In this document: positions 1-8,743 of the stretch, piece by piece
Layout: every line of letters begins with the position of its first letter
Numbering within the stretch: position 1 is the first letter of the stretch
Origin: an uncultured Oscillospiraceae bacterium
GTDB taxonomy: Bacteria; Bacillota; Clostridia; Oscillospirales; Ruminococcaceae
Direction: 5' to 3'
NCBI GenBank assembly: GCA_934462925.1
Contig: CAKSIT010000014.1
Span: 1-64,000, forward strand
DNA: 64,000 nt
Made by a program: the position numbers and the translations under genes
Notes under the pieces: model-generated
The model's database searches: none
Seen by the model: only the letters and a program-made list of their open reading frames with translations
Told to the model about the DNA's origin: nothing

Positions 1-1
1 C

Positions 2-2755
2 TCAATTTCCTTACTCCCTTTGAGGTGCTCAAAAAATTTTTTCACTGATTTTGTTGCACTTGACTTGACAATCTATCGTGCAAATTTCTCAAAGAGCTAT
101 GACGGAACAACAGCAAGCACAGCAAAGATGCAGATCAAATCAAACGTTGTTGGGATTGATGCTGTTGAGATAAGCGGTACAGCCGTATATAACAGCAAAG
201 ATGTAAAGGACGCTGCAAAGGTGACATTTACACCGACAGCTATCACCGACGGCAATTACACTTTAGCTTCTACCGAAACCGTTGAACATTATGCAGAAAT
301 TACTGCAAAGCCAATAACTCCTACTGTTGAGGTTACAGGGACATACTCATACACAGGAACAGCGATCACACCTACATTTACTGTAAAGGACGGAGATACT
401 CTTCTCGTTAAAGATACAGATTATTCTTATGAGCTTTCCAACAATATAAACGTAGGAACAGATACAGCTAAGATAACTGTTAAGTCGGTAATAAATGGCA
501 ACTATAGTTTTACCGATACTGAAAAGACATTTACGATCGGTAAGGGAACACCGAGTATTTCTGCTCCCACAGCAACAGCAATAACCTATGGTGAAGCACT
601 TTCCAAATCCACTCTTACAGAAGGCTGGACTTGGGCAGATGATACAATCAAGCCCAATGTGAACAACAGCGGATTTACGGCATACAAGACTGTGACAGAC
701 TATGATAACTACGATTACAGTAATCTTACGGGATTTGATTATGATGATACTAATCAAAAGCTCTCCTACACAGTAGCAGTGACCGTAAACAAGGCAAAAC
801 CAACCGTAACACCTCCCACAGCAACGGCAATTACCTATGGTGAAGCACTTTCTCAATCCACTCTTACAGATGATTGGAATTGGGCAGATGGTACGACCAA
901 GCCCAATGTGAACAACAGCGGATTTACGGCATACAAGACTGTTACAGACTATGATAAATACGATTACAGTAATCTTACGGGATTTGATTATGACGAAGCA
1001 GATCACAAACTCTCCTGCACAGTTGCAGTGGCCGTAAACAAGGCAACTCCCAATGTAACAGCCCCCACGGCGAACACAGGACTTGTTTACAAGGGTACGA
1101 CGCAGGAGCTTATCTCGGCAGGCTCAACCGACTTTGGTACGCTGCTTTACAGCCTTGACGGTACTACCTACTCCGAGGACATTCCCACGGCAACAAACGC
1201 AGACAGTTACACCGTATATTATAAGGTACAGGGCAACGCCAATGTGAATGACAGTGCGGCACAAACTGTTTCGTCTTCTATCGGAAAGGCGGCTGTAACT
1301 ATCACCGCAAACAGCTACACGGTCAAGGTCGGCAATACTCTCCCGACATTTGACTACAAGGTATCGGGGCTTGTGAACAACGAAACGCTCCCGATTACCG
1401 TATCTGTTTCCTGCTCCACAACCGACAGCAAAACCGCAGGCGAATACCCGATTACGGTTTCGGGTGCGGCAGATAGCACGAACTATACTTTCAACTATGT
1501 GAACGGCACTCTGACAATCACCGAAAAGGATATTCAGACAATCACAGCGGCTGACGTAACGCTGACCTACGGCGACGCAGGCAAGAAGATAGGTGCAACG
1601 ACAAATGGTGACGGAGCGATTACCTACTCTGTTAAGACAGGCTCTGATATTATCACCATAGCCGAAGACGGTACTATTACCGCTCTGAAAGCAGGCACGG
1701 CAACCGTTGAAATCACAGCGGCAGAAACCTTTGACTACGCAAAGGCAACAAAGACAGTTACAGTTACCGTTAGCAAGGCGGCTGTAACAATCAAGGCAGA
1801 TGATAAAACTGTATATCAGAACGCTGCACTCCCCACATTTACTTATTCCGTAACAGGACTTGCGAACGGCGATAAACTTTCGTTTACTCCCGTTCTAACT
1901 TGTGAAGCAACCACTACAAGCACGGTAGGCACTTATGCGATTACCGTAACTATCGAGATAACCGAAGATGAGTGCTACACATACACCACAACGAACGGCA
2001 CTCTCACCGTAAAGAAGAAGTCCTCCGGCGGCGGTGGAGGTGGCGGCGGATACAGACCCACTACCCCGACAACAACCAACCCCTCAATCGGCGGCTCTGC
2101 AAAGAGCTGGAGCGACGTTGCGGCAGACCTCGGAAAGCTCACAAACGGCTCTGAAGCAACAATCGAGCTGAACGGCAATACCACAGTTCCCATTGAGGTA
2201 ATCAAGGCGATTGCAGATAAGGACAGCAAGGTTACATTCGTAATCAACAGTGTGTCCTCTTGGGTAATTGACGGCGCAGAGATAACAACTCCCGTGGCGA
2301 TTGACCTCACGCTCATAAAGACAGCAAGCACAAAATCCGATACTCTGCGTGGTATTGAGGGAACGCAGTTCAAGATTAACGGCACGAATATCCCGACAGA
2401 CTTAATGATTGCGTTCAATAAAGAACACGAGGGCAAGTTTGCAAACCTCTACAAAGTCGTTGACGGCAAGCTGGTATTCGTAACTTGTGCAAAGCTCGGC
2501 GAGGACGGCAAGGTTATCCTGCCCGATGTCGTTGATAAGGGCGAGTATGTAGTAATGCTCTGCGAATTCAGCGACAGACTCGGCGATATGGATAACGACG
2601 GCATTATGAACGCAAAGGACGCTGCGGCTATCCTTAAGGACATAGTAGAGATTGAACCGGGCAAGAACCCGCTTATGGCGGACTTTAACGGCGACGGACG
2701 CATTAACGCTATGGACGCTGCGGCAATTCTGAAAAGGATTGTTGGTTTAGCGTAA
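2..2755 (+). CDS. MBG-repeat surface protein with C-terminal dockerin, 5' partial
   Basis: The reading frame is open to the window edge, so the N-terminus is missing. The first usable start codon is TTG at 20, but it has no clear ribosome site. The body is a string of MBG/YDG-type beta domains (SKSYDGTT near the start, several ITYG..L motifs). Two neighbouring copies are almost identical, with an 83-codon period (about 550-1050). A bacterial Ig-like segment follows (GTITALKAGTATVEI), then a Gly-rich linker near 2025-2050, a domain of unknown function, and a type I dockerin of two Ca-binding repeats (DMDNDGIMNAKDAAAIL and DFNGDGRINAMDAAAIL). The protein is probably exported and docked to a cohesin, or surface-held. 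The base composition is more AT-rich than the downstream core genes. The first ~85 bases do not look like the rest (see findings). Confidence 0.85.
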   Translation, partial: SISLLPLRCSKNFFTDFVALDLTIYRANFSKSYDGTTASTAKMQIKSNVVGIDAVEISGTAVYNSKDVKDAAKVTFTPTAITDGNYTLASTETVEHYAEITAKPITPTVEVTGTYSYTGTAITPTFTVKDGDTLLVKDTDYSYELSNNINVGTDTAKITVKSVINGNYSFTDTEKTFTIGKGTPSISAPTATAITYGEALSKSTLTEGWTWADDTIKPNVNNSGFTAYKTVTDYDNYDYSNLTGFDYDDTNQKLSYTVAVTVNKAKPTVTPPTATAITYGEALSQSTLTDDWNWADGTTKPNVNNSGFTAYKTVTDYDKYDYSNLTGFDYDEADHKLSCTVAVAVNKATPNVTAPTANTGLVYKGTTQELISAGSTDFGTLLYSLDGTTYSEDIPTATNADSYTVYYKVQGNANVNDSAAQTVSSSIGKAAVTITANSYTVKVGNTLPTFDYKVSGLVNNETLPITVSVSCSTTDSKTAGEYPITVSGAADSTNYTFNYVNGTLTITEKDIQTITAADVTLTYGDAGKKIGATTNGDGAITYSVKTGSDIITIAEDGTITALKAGTATVEITAAETFDYAKATKTVTVTVSKAAVTIKADDKTVYQNAALPTFTYSVTGLANGDKLSFTPVLTCEATTTSTVGTYAITVTIEITEDECYTYTTTNGTLTVKKKSSGGGGGGGGYRPTTPTTTNPSIGGSAKSWSDVAADLGKLTNGSEATIELNGNTTVPIEVIKAIADKDSKVTFVINSVSSWVIDGAEITTPVAIDLTLIKTASTKSDTLRGIEGTQFKINGTNIPTDLMIAFNKEHEGKFANLYKVVDGKLVFVTCAKLGEDGKVILPDVVDKGEYVVMLCEFSDRLGDMDNDGIMNAKDAAAILKDIVEIEPGKNPLMADFNGDGRINAMDAAAILKRIVGLA

Positions 2756-2771
2756 GCACTACTAAATAGCG

Positions 2772-2804
2772 AAATGGGCGTACAGAAATGTGCGCCCATT
2801 TTGT
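2772..2804 (+). terminator. Terminator after the dockerin gene
   Basis: A 9-bp perfect stem, aaatgggcg at 2772-2780 and cgcccattt at 2793-2801, with T residues on the 3' side. It lies 17 bp past the stop codon of the dockerin gene. Confidence 0.7.
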
Positions 2805-2831
2805 GAGTCTGCTGAAAAGAAAACGGATTCC

Positions 2832-2868
2832 GAAAAAAACAAGCCGCACTCAACAGGGTGCGGCTTGT
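2832..2868 (-). terminator. Terminator of the minus-strand XRE gene
   Basis: An 11-bp perfect stem (2839-2849 with 2858-2868). Read on the minus strand, a run of seven T follows it directly, as in an intrinsic terminator for the XRE gene ending at 2885. Confidence 0.8.
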
Positions 2869-2884
2869 TCTATCATAACGCTAA

Positions 2885-3127
2885 TCAGATACCCAGCAGG
2901 TCGTTAATCGTTACATTGAGTACCTTTGAAATGAATATCAGCTCTATGTCGGTGACAAATCGCTGCCCCGACTCAATGCGCTGAACAGCGTTTTTGTCGA
3001 TGTCCAATCCACCGCTTTTAAGTCTGTCTGCAAGCTCACGCTGGCTGATACGCAATTCTTTTCTCAACTTTGCAACTACTGTGCCGCAGATGTTGTTCCG
3101 CCCGTCTGCTGTCCTGTTAGAAAACAT
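2885..3127 (-). CDS. XRE-family helix-turn-helix regulator
   Basis: An 80-residue protein that is nearly all one Cro/C1-type helix-turn-helix domain (LRKELRISQRELADRL, then IDKNAVQRIESGQRFVTDIELIFISKVLNV). It has no effector domain, so it is likely a small DNA-binding repressor of the mobile island. The start is supported by a GGAGGTGC ribosome site just upstream. It lies on the same strand as the second XRE gene, about 190 bp downstream of it, with its own terminator. The target is unknown. Confidence 0.8.
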   Translation of the reverse strand: MFSNRTADGRNNICGTVVAKLRKELRISQRELADRLKSGGLDIDKNAVQRIESGQRFVTDIELIFISKVLNVTINDLLGI

Positions 3128-3316
3128 ATAAGCACCTCCTCCATATAGATATTTGTGTTTCTATTGTATCATGCTCTGTATTGTATGTCAATAGAACAAT
3201 ATTGTAGTCCTCAAAAAATCAAGTTTTGTGAAATAGTTTAAGTTATAATAATATGTATACCCGAATAAAACTGCTTGCTAAGTCGGTCACGATTTCCTAG
3301 CCTCATATTTTCGCTA

Positions 3317-3640
3317 TCACTTATGCAGCAAAAAGTCAATAAATTCCTCGAGCAGGTCAAGTTTTTCCGGTGGAATACTTTGGATTTTTTCTGTTAGAAC
3401 TTCATATCTACCCCCTTTTATTGCCTTTTCTTCCATCATCAGATAATACACACTAACACCAAAGAAACACGATAAGTCAAACAGCGTTTTAGTGGGTATA
3501 TCCCTTGTACCTTCCTCATACCGTGAAATGTTGGATTGCACGGTATTCATTTCCTCGCCGAGCTGTTTTTGCGTAAGTCCTCTTTTCTCACGCAGCTCGC
3601 GAATTCTGTTAGAACCTTGACTTGATTTTAACGAGGACAT
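3317..3640 (-). CDS. XRE-family transcriptional repressor (phage/ICE type)
   Basis: A 107-residue protein with an N-terminal HTH_3 domain (IRELREKRGLTQKQLGEEMNT, SNISRYEEGTRDIPTKTLFDL) and a short C-terminal tail (IQSIPPEKLDLLEEFIDFLL) of the kind seen in element-borne repressors. ATG at 3640 is preferred because GAGGTGATT lies 3-12 bases upstream. A GTG at 3649 would overlap that site. The gene diverges from a broken gene. The spacer holds two 13-bp direct repeats that could be its operator. It probably kept the neighbouring element silent. Confidence 0.8.
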   Translation of the reverse strand: MSSLKSSQGSNRIRELREKRGLTQKQLGEEMNTVQSNISRYEEGTRDIPTKTLFDLSCFFGVSVYYLMMEEKAIKGGRYEVLTEKIQSIPPEKLDLLEEFIDFLLHK

Positions 3641-3697
3641 AACAATCACCTCAAGTCAAAGTATAACATATATTATGACAAAAGAAAACAGATTATT

Positions 3698-3730
3698 CCA
3701 AATAGAGATACTGTATGCCAAATAGAGATA
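3698..3730. promoter_or_regulatory. Direct-repeat operator candidate between divergent genes
   Basis: The 13-mer ccaaatagagata occurs at 3698-3710 and again at 3718-3730. The start-to-start distance is 20 bp, about two helical turns, so both copies face the same side of the DNA. It lies immediately upstream of the XRE repressor, which suggests repressor binding. The ATG at 3715 overlaps the second copy. Confidence 0.5.
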
Positions 3731-4111
3731 AAAATATTTTTTATGGTATATCTTGTGCTATAATAGGGTCAGCAAACAGAATACTATCTGCAAAGACATC
3801 ACGATTCCAAAATGGTTGGGATTATTCGGATATGATTATTTCGAGGTCAGAACAGGGAGGAAAACGTTTGCCGCAGTTCATTGACAATTACATAGCAGAG
3901 CGATAACAAAATCATCAACCGCAGCGCCTGATTGTGCGAAGATGTGCCTGTATTGATTCCGAGGGGTTATTCATTATCCGTGACCACACACTTTATTTTG
4001 CGCGAGAATAACAATAACTCCAAAAGTCTGCCAATATCAACCCGAACCGTAAACGCATACGCAGAGGCAAGGTACGAGCGCGAAAGGAACAACGCTGCCA
4101 AGATGGGATAA
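3715..4111 (+). pseudogene. Broken gene of mobile-element origin
   Basis: Coding sense continues across an in-frame TAA at 3904-3906. After residues reading RLPQFIDNYIAER comes the stop, then QPQRLIVRRCACIDSEG and FIIRDHTLYFARE in the same frame. Around 3997-4003 the frame shifts, and the next frame reads SKSLPISTRTVNAYAEARYE...AAKMG before a TAA at 4109-4111. One nonsense codon plus one frameshift indicates decay of a formerly single protein. The part before residue 30 may be foreign, since its ATG lies in the repeat. I recall this style of sequence from conjugative elements of gut Clostridia but cannot name the family. Confidence 0.6.
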
Positions 4112-4231
4112 TGATACTTCCGTTCAGACGCAAATGCGTAACGGCTGCTCCATAGGAATGGACTGGGGTGAAACTCCCATGTGCAGGTGCGGACTACCTG
4201 CTAATCGCTCTGAGTATCGACCAAAAATAAT

Positions 4232-4269
4232 GCAAACGGCTCTCGCCGAAAATAGCATGAGCCGTTTGC
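4232..4269 (+). terminator. Hairpin before the excisionase-like gene
   Basis: A perfect 11-bp inverted repeat, gcaaacggctc at 4232-4242 and gagccgtttgc at 4259-4269, with a 16-base loop. The 3' flank is T-rich but broken by A. It may be a terminator or leader hairpin 33 bases upstream of the ATG at 4302. Confidence 0.5.
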
Positions 4270-4301
4270 TTATATATTTCTTGAAAAAAAAGGGGGGGAG
4301 A

Positions 4302-4493
4302 ATGATGAGCGTTGAAGAAGAAAGAAAAAAGTTGCTAACGGTCAAAGAGGTTGCAGCTATCCTTAGGGTAAATACCGACTCGGTATACGAATTCATCAAA
4401 GCGAAGAAATTGGCTGCTGTAAGGATAGGCACAATCAAAATCAGACCGGAAGCGCTTGAGGATTTTATAAAAAGCTCCGAGGTTCAGCCTTGA
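4302..4493 (+). CDS. Excisionase-like helix-turn-helix protein
   Basis: A 63-residue protein with a MerR-like winged helix of the HTH_17/excisionase type (LLTVKEVAAILRVNTDSVYEFIKAKKL, then AAVRIGTIKIRPEALEDFI). In integrative elements such proteins usually sit next to a tyrosine recombinase and set the direction of recombination. The ATG at 4302 has a GGGGGGGAG ribosome site. An ATG at 4305 is equally possible. No integrase follows; instead repeats and then core genes. That supports an element remnant, although the integrase could have been lost or could lie elsewhere. Confidence 0.7.
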   Translation: MMSVEEERKKLLTVKEVAAILRVNTDSVYEFIKAKKLAAVRIGTIKIRPEALEDFIKSSEVQP

Positions 4494-4553
4494 AACCGAG
4501 AGAGTGTGCAAGCGGGTGGGGTATTATGTGAAATCATGCAAGTGGTAATAATT

Positions 4554-4614
4554 AGCCCCCTAAAATGATATCATGATTACTTCTATGTAATCAAAATGTA
4601 ATCAAATCAGGGGG
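4554..4614. repeat. Inverted/direct repeats at island-core junction
   Basis: An imperfect inverted repeat brackets this stretch (ccccct near 4555-4560, aggggg at 4609-4614). Inside it are two tandem copies of atgtaatcaaa (4585-4595 and 4596-4606). It lies between the excisionase-like gene and the GGGtGRT gene, where composition changes. It could be an attachment-site region with arm-type repeats, or only a terminator. Confidence 0.35.
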
Positions 4615-4694
4615 TTGTAACTATTTTAGCAATCAAACTAATGTCGGCAGCGCATTTTCCATAAAATGGTCAATGGCTTAACAAAGCCGTTTGA

Positions 4695-5696
4695 TTAGCC
4701 CTTCATAGCTTCCTCAACAGCAACCGCACAAGCAACAGTAGCGCCAACCATGGGATTGTTGCCCATTCCGATAAGACCCATCATCTCAACGTGTGCGGGA
4801 ACGGAGGAAGAACCTGCGAACTGCGCGTCGGAGTGCATACGTCCCATTGTATCGGTCATACCGTAGGAAGCAGGACCTGCTGCCATGTTGTCGGGGTGGA
4901 GGGTACGACCCGTACCGCCGCCGGAAGCTACGGAGAAGTACTTCTTGCCCTTCTCAACGCACTCCTTCTTGTAAGTGCCTGCAACGGGGTGCTGGAAGCG
5001 CGTGGGGTTGGTGGAGTTACCTGTGATGGAAACGTCAACGCCTTCCTTCCACATGATAGCAACGCCCTCGGTAACGTCGTTAGCGCCGTAGCAGTTAACC
5101 TTAGCGCGCAGACCGTTGGAGTATGCCTTGCGGAACTTCTCCTTAACTTCGCCGGTGTAGTAGTCCATCTCGGTTTCAACGTATGTAAAGCCGTTGATAC
5201 GTGCGATTATCTGCGCAGCGTCCTTGCCAAGACCGTTGAGGATAACGCGCAGCGGCTCTTTACGTACCTTGTTAGCCTTTTCTGCGATACCGATAGCGCC
5301 CTCTGCAGCTGCAAAGGACTCGTGACCTGCGAGGAAGCAGAAGCACTTTGTTTCTTCTTCAAGCAGCATCTTGCCGAGGTTGCCGTGGCCGAGACCAACC
5401 TTGCGCTGGTCAGCTACAGAGCCGGGAATGCAGAATGCCTGAAGACCCTCGCCGATAGCTGCCGCAGCGTCAGCGGCTCTTGTGCAGTTCTTCTTGATAG
5501 CGATAGCGCAGCCTACGGTGTAAGCCCACTTAGCGTTCTCAAAGCAGATAGGCTGAATGCCCTCAACGAGCTTGTAAATGTCAAGACCCTTTGCCTTGCA
5601 GATTTCAGCGCACTCCTCGATGGAGTTGATGCCGTACTGCTTGATAGCTGCAAGTATCTGGGGTTCGCGTCTGTCGTAAGATTCAAATAAAGCCAT
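4695..5696 (-). CDS. GGGtGRT protein
   Basis: A 333-residue protein recognised by its name-giving motif (ASGGGTGRTLHPDN near residue 260) and by conserved Cys- and Gly-rich stretches over its length. The family is common in anaerobic Bacillota and has no established reaction. It is repeatedly encoded beside a NifU-like Fe-S scaffold, as here, 15 bp downstream of one. The start has a strong AGGAGGTAAC site. Several conserved Cys (CAEIC, CAIAIKKNC, CFCF) would suit metal or Fe-S binding, which is inference. The length is full for the family. Confidence 0.85.
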   Translation of the reverse strand: MALFESYDRREPQILAAIKQYGINSIEECAEICKAKGLDIYKLVEGIQPICFENAKWAYTVGCAIAIKKNCTRAADAAAAIGEGLQAFCIPGSVADQRKVGLGHGNLGKMLLEEETKCFCFLAGHESFAAAEGAIGIAEKANKVRKEPLRVILNGLGKDAAQIIARINGFTYVETEMDYYTGEVKEKFRKAYSNGLRAKVNCYGANDVTEGVAIMWKEGVDVSITGNSTNPTRFQHPVAGTYKKECVEKGKKYFSVASGGGTGRTLHPDNMAAGPASYGMTDTMGRMHSDAQFAGSSSVPAHVEMMGLIGMGNNPMVGATVACAVAVEEAMKG

Positions 5697-5711
5697 TTTT
5701 GTTACCTCCTA

Positions 5712-6404
5712 TTACTGCTTTCTCGGGTCGATAACCTTAACGGCGTCAGCAACACGGCCGTACTGACCCTGTGCCTTTTCAAATGCCGTATTAGCGTCGT
5801 CGCCGTTCTTGATGAATTCCATCATCTTGCCGAAGTTTACAAACTTGTAGCCGATAATTTCGTCATCTTCGTTGAGTGCAATGCCGGTAACATAGCCGTC
5901 TGTCATCTCAAGGTAACGCGGGCCTTTTGCGAGCGTGCCATACATAGTGCCTACCTGAGAACGAAGCCCCTTGCCGAGGTCCTCAAGACCTGCGCCGATA
6001 GCAAGACCGTCCTCGGAGAAAGCGGACTGGCTTCTGCCGTAAACTATCTGGAGGAACAGCTCTCTCATAGCGGTGTTGATAGCGTCGCATACGAGGTCGG
6101 TGTTGAGAGCCTCGAGAATGGTTCTGCCGGGAAGAATCTCAGCAGCCATAGCCGCAGAGTGGGTCATGCCCGAGCAGCCGATGGTCTCAACGAGAGCCTC
6201 CTGTATAACGCCGTCCTTTACGTTGAGGGAGAGCTTGCAGGTGCCCTGCTGGGGTGCGCACCAGCCGATACCGTGTGTAAAGCCCGAGATGTCGGTGATT
6301 TCCTTTGCCTTCACCCACTTGGCCTCTTCGGGAATCGGGGCAGCGCCGTGAGCTACGCCCTGTGCGACGGGGCACATGTTTGTAACCTCATGAGAATAAG
6401 TCAT
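5712..6404 (-). CDS. NifU-like iron-sulfur cluster scaffold protein
   Basis: A 230-residue protein of the IscU/NifU N-terminal type. It shows Cys residues of the scaffold pattern (GIGWCAPQQGTC near residue 50, ETIGCSGM near 75) and a longer C-terminal part than IscU. These relatives normally assemble or carry Fe-S clusters for delivery. The neighbouring GGGtGRT protein is the likely client or partner. The start has AAAGGAG 12 bases upstream, and a sigma-A promoter lies at 6476-6504. The two genes form one short operon. The exact cluster type cannot be read from sequence. Confidence 0.8.
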   Translation of the reverse strand: MTYSHEVTNMCPVAQGVAHGAAPIPEEAKWVKAKEITDISGFTHGIGWCAPQQGTCKLSLNVKDGVIQEALVETIGCSGMTHSAAMAAEILPGRTILEALNTDLVCDAINTAMRELFLQIVYGRSQSAFSEDGLAIGAGLEDLGKGLRSQVGTMYGTLAKGPRYLEMTDGYVTGIALNEDDEIIGYKFVNFGKMMEFIKNGDDANTAFEKAQGQYGRVADAVKVIDPRKQ

Positions 6405-6475
6405 ACTAGTTATAACTCCTTTCAGAATTTAGTCCCTCCCGCCCGATGCGCAGGCGGTATGAACCATACAACAAT

Positions 6476-6504
6476 ATTATACAATATCCTGTCGATTTTT
6501 TCAA
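6476..6504 (-). promoter_or_regulatory. Sigma-A promoter of the NifU-like/GGGtGRT operon
   Basis: On the minus strand TTGAAA (6499-6504) and TATAAT (6476-6481) are separated by 17 bp. The 5' leader is about 65 bases and contains a GC-rich hairpin. Confidence 0.75.
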
Positions 6505-6531
6505 TAGGTTAGCGAAAATTTTTTGAGCGTG

Positions 6532-8526
6532 TCAGTTGAACTTTTCCACGACATCGTTTATCTGCGCAGCAGTCTGTGCGTTTGAGCGGGTGAGGGTATT
6601 GAGCTTCTGCGCAATCGAATTTGTTACGCTGGCCTTTTCGTCAATGCTGCGTATGTTGTTCTCGTTATTGAGAATAATGCTGTCAAAGCGCATTGCTTCG
6701 GCACTGATGTTTTCAAGCAGACTGAAGATGTTTTCCATCTCGCCGTTGGTGGAGTCCATAGAATTCTTGAGGCTGCCAACAAGCTTGTTCATGTCGCCGA
6801 AGCTGTCGGCAATGTCCGTCCTGATAAAGTCTGTGATGTCCTTGAAACAGTGCTCTATGCCTGCGATGATGTCGTTCATGCTGCCGCACACGTCGAAAAT
6901 CTCCTTGGCGGCGTCTGCGGAGTCCTCCGAAAGCTTTTTGATTTCATCTGCTACAACGGAGAATCCCGCACCGGCTGTGCCTGCTCTCGCCGCTTCGATT
7001 GAAGCATTTATGGCGAGAATGTTCGTCTGCGATGAGATATTCTGTATGCGCTTTACCTTTTCGTTGATACTGTTAAGCTTATTAAGGTTATCAATGGCGG
7101 CGGAGATATCACCCTGGGTAAGCTCGGCCTTGTCTTTCATGGAGTCGGCCAGACTCTGCGCATTCTTTATCATGTCATCGGCAACCGAAATCCTTTCCGC
7201 GTTGGATTTTTTGCTTTCTTGCATGATGTCGTGTATTGAAGAGATGTCTGCGTTGACCTTCTGAATGGTCTGCGATGTCTCGCTAATGCTGTCGGAAAGT
7301 TCCTTGGTAGAGCGCGAGTTATCCTCCGCGCAGGAAACAAGGGAAGTGACCGTTTCGTTCATGACTTCCGCGCCGCTGCTGAGCGACTCGGTGCAGCCCT
7401 TGAGCATTGATACAACACCGCGGAGCGTTTCTGTGAGAATGTGTACAGAAGTGGCGATGTTGCCTACCTCGTTTTTCCTGCCGACGAAGCGTTCAATGTT
7501 CTTGCTGCTCACAAGAGACAGCTCGCCGAGCTCATTTACAGCCTCCTTCACCTTGCGCAGCGGCTTTGTGATGAGATGTGCTGTCGCGAATACCGCAAGC
7601 ACTACTATCACTAGCGTCAGCACGGTAAGCAGCATGTTCGTACGGGAAATGCTGTTGCTTGCCGCCAGTATCTCTGCGGAGGAATCCTGCATGGTAAGTA
7701 TCAGTTTGTATTCGGGCAGTGACTCGAATGCGATGATATTATCGGCGCTGTAAACAACTCCCTTGCTTTCGCCGCTGCTTACGCGATTGATAATTGAAAG
7801 CATGGCTTCGTCCTCAACGGCAGACATTATCAGCGAATTGTCGGTGTTGTAGGTGTAGATAAGGTTTGTAGTGTCAAGTATCGCGTACTTTTCCTGCTCC
7901 ATGCCGGAAATGGTCATCTTCGAGAGCAGGTCATTAAGTCCCGCAAGGAACGGGCCGCCGCCGACAAGTCCTATGGGCGTGCCTGCGTCGTCAGTTATGG
8001 ACATACGCAGATTGAATATGAGCTGACTCGAAGCGGGAGAGACGAATGCGCCGCCGTTGTAGAAGCCGTTCGGCGCGGAAGTCATCGTCGCCTGATAGGG
8101 CGCGAGCGCGTCGCCCTTGCGCGTAACCATGCCCACTGCGGAAGGGGAGGAGTGCGCAAGCACTGTTGTGTCCCACTTGCTGAGGTAAACTCCTTCCCAT
8201 GATTCGAGCTGTGCGAAGAAGCGCTCGGTGTATGCCTGCGCCGCCTGCTGTTTAGCTGCGTTGTCGGGTTCAAGCAGCAGTTCTTTAAGCTCGTCCGCCG
8301 TTGCATACTGCCTCAGCGACCGTTCTGATTCCTGTACGAACAGCTCTATCATGTTTGCCTGACCGTTAAGAGCGGTGTACATATTATCAATAGAGCTCTG
8401 CTTCGATGTCCGTGTAACTGAAGAAGTCATTACAAGGTACAGGCACGAAAGGCACAGAAGCGAGATAACAGCAACGCTGAGGGTAATTATGGTTGCCATT
8501 TTCATGTGTTTGAAACTCTTTATCAT
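6532..8526 (-). CDS. Methyl-accepting chemotaxis protein with extracellular Cache-type sensor
   Basis: A 664-residue chemoreceptor. Transmembrane helix 1 is at about residues 11-34. A ~250-residue extracellular domain of dCache style follows, then helix 2 near 285-312, a HAMP segment ([15 protein letters not shown]), and the long coiled-coil signalling domain. The hairpin tip reads [20 protein letters not shown], the CheW/CheA contact region. It senses a small ligand outside and controls CheA. No CheB/CheR-tethering pentapeptide is visible at the C-terminus. The AAGGAG site fixes the start. No other chemotaxis gene is in the window. The pilT gene upstream raises the possibility of pilus-based motility. 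Confidence 0.93.
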   Translation of the reverse strand: MIKSFKHMKMATIITLSVAVISLLCLSCLYLVMTSSVTRTSKQSSIDNMYTALNGQANMIELFVQESERSLRQYATADELKELLLEPDNAAKQQAAQAYTERFFAQLESWEGVYLSKWDTTVLAHSSPSAVGMVTRKGDALAPYQATMTSAPNGFYNGGAFVSPASSQLIFNLRMSITDDAGTPIGLVGGGPFLAGLNDLLSKMTISGMEQEKYAILDTTNLIYTYNTDNSLIMSAVEDEAMLSIINRVSSGESKGVVYSADNIIAFESLPEYKLILTMQDSSAEILAASNSISRTNMLLTVLTLVIVVLAVFATAHLITKPLRKVKEAVNELGELSLVSSKNIERFVGRKNEVGNIATSVHILTETLRGVVSMLKGCTESLSSGAEVMNETVTSLVSCAEDNSRSTKELSDSISETSQTIQKVNADISSIHDIMQESKKSNAERISVADDMIKNAQSLADSMKDKAELTQGDISAAIDNLNKLNSINEKVKRIQNISSQTNILAINASIEAARAGTAGAGFSVVADEIKKLSEDSADAAKEIFDVCGSMNDIIAGIEHCFKDITDFIRTDIADSFGDMNKLVGSLKNSMDSTNGEMENIFSLLENISAEAMRFDSIILNNENNIRSIDEKASVTNSIAQKLNTLTRSNAQTAAQINDVVEKFN

Positions 8527-8561
8527 GGAAATATCTCCTTTTCGGTATATTTTTTGCTATA

Positions 8562-8592
8562 GCAACACCGCACAAGGATTGTGCGGTGTTGC
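8562..8592. other. Perfect 14-bp hairpin between pilT and the chemoreceptor gene
   Basis: gcaacaccgcacaa (8562-8575) pairs exactly with 8579-8592 around a 3-base loop. Neither side has a clean T-run. It lies 35 bases before the chemoreceptor start on the minus strand. It could end the pilT transcript or shape the chemoreceptor leader. Confidence 0.55.
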
Positions 8593-8743
8593 CATATGTT
8601 TATTTTGTTTTGTCTTTTCAAAGCAGACAACTCGCGAATGTATCGGAGAAGTGCTTTATAGTGACATTAGTCATGCTTCTGACGACATATGAATAAGTCA
8701 CGGCGACAAGTATGCGCCGCCATTTGTAAATACAAAAAATGCT

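Noticed and set aside
347..1006. 219-codon minus frame in the MBG region
   Set aside because: An artefact of repeated codons in the opposite gene; Cys- and Ile-rich low-complexity translation.
1972..2154. 60-codon plus frame overlapping the dockerin gene linker
   Set aside because: Out-of-frame reading of the Gly-rich linker; basic low-complexity peptide.
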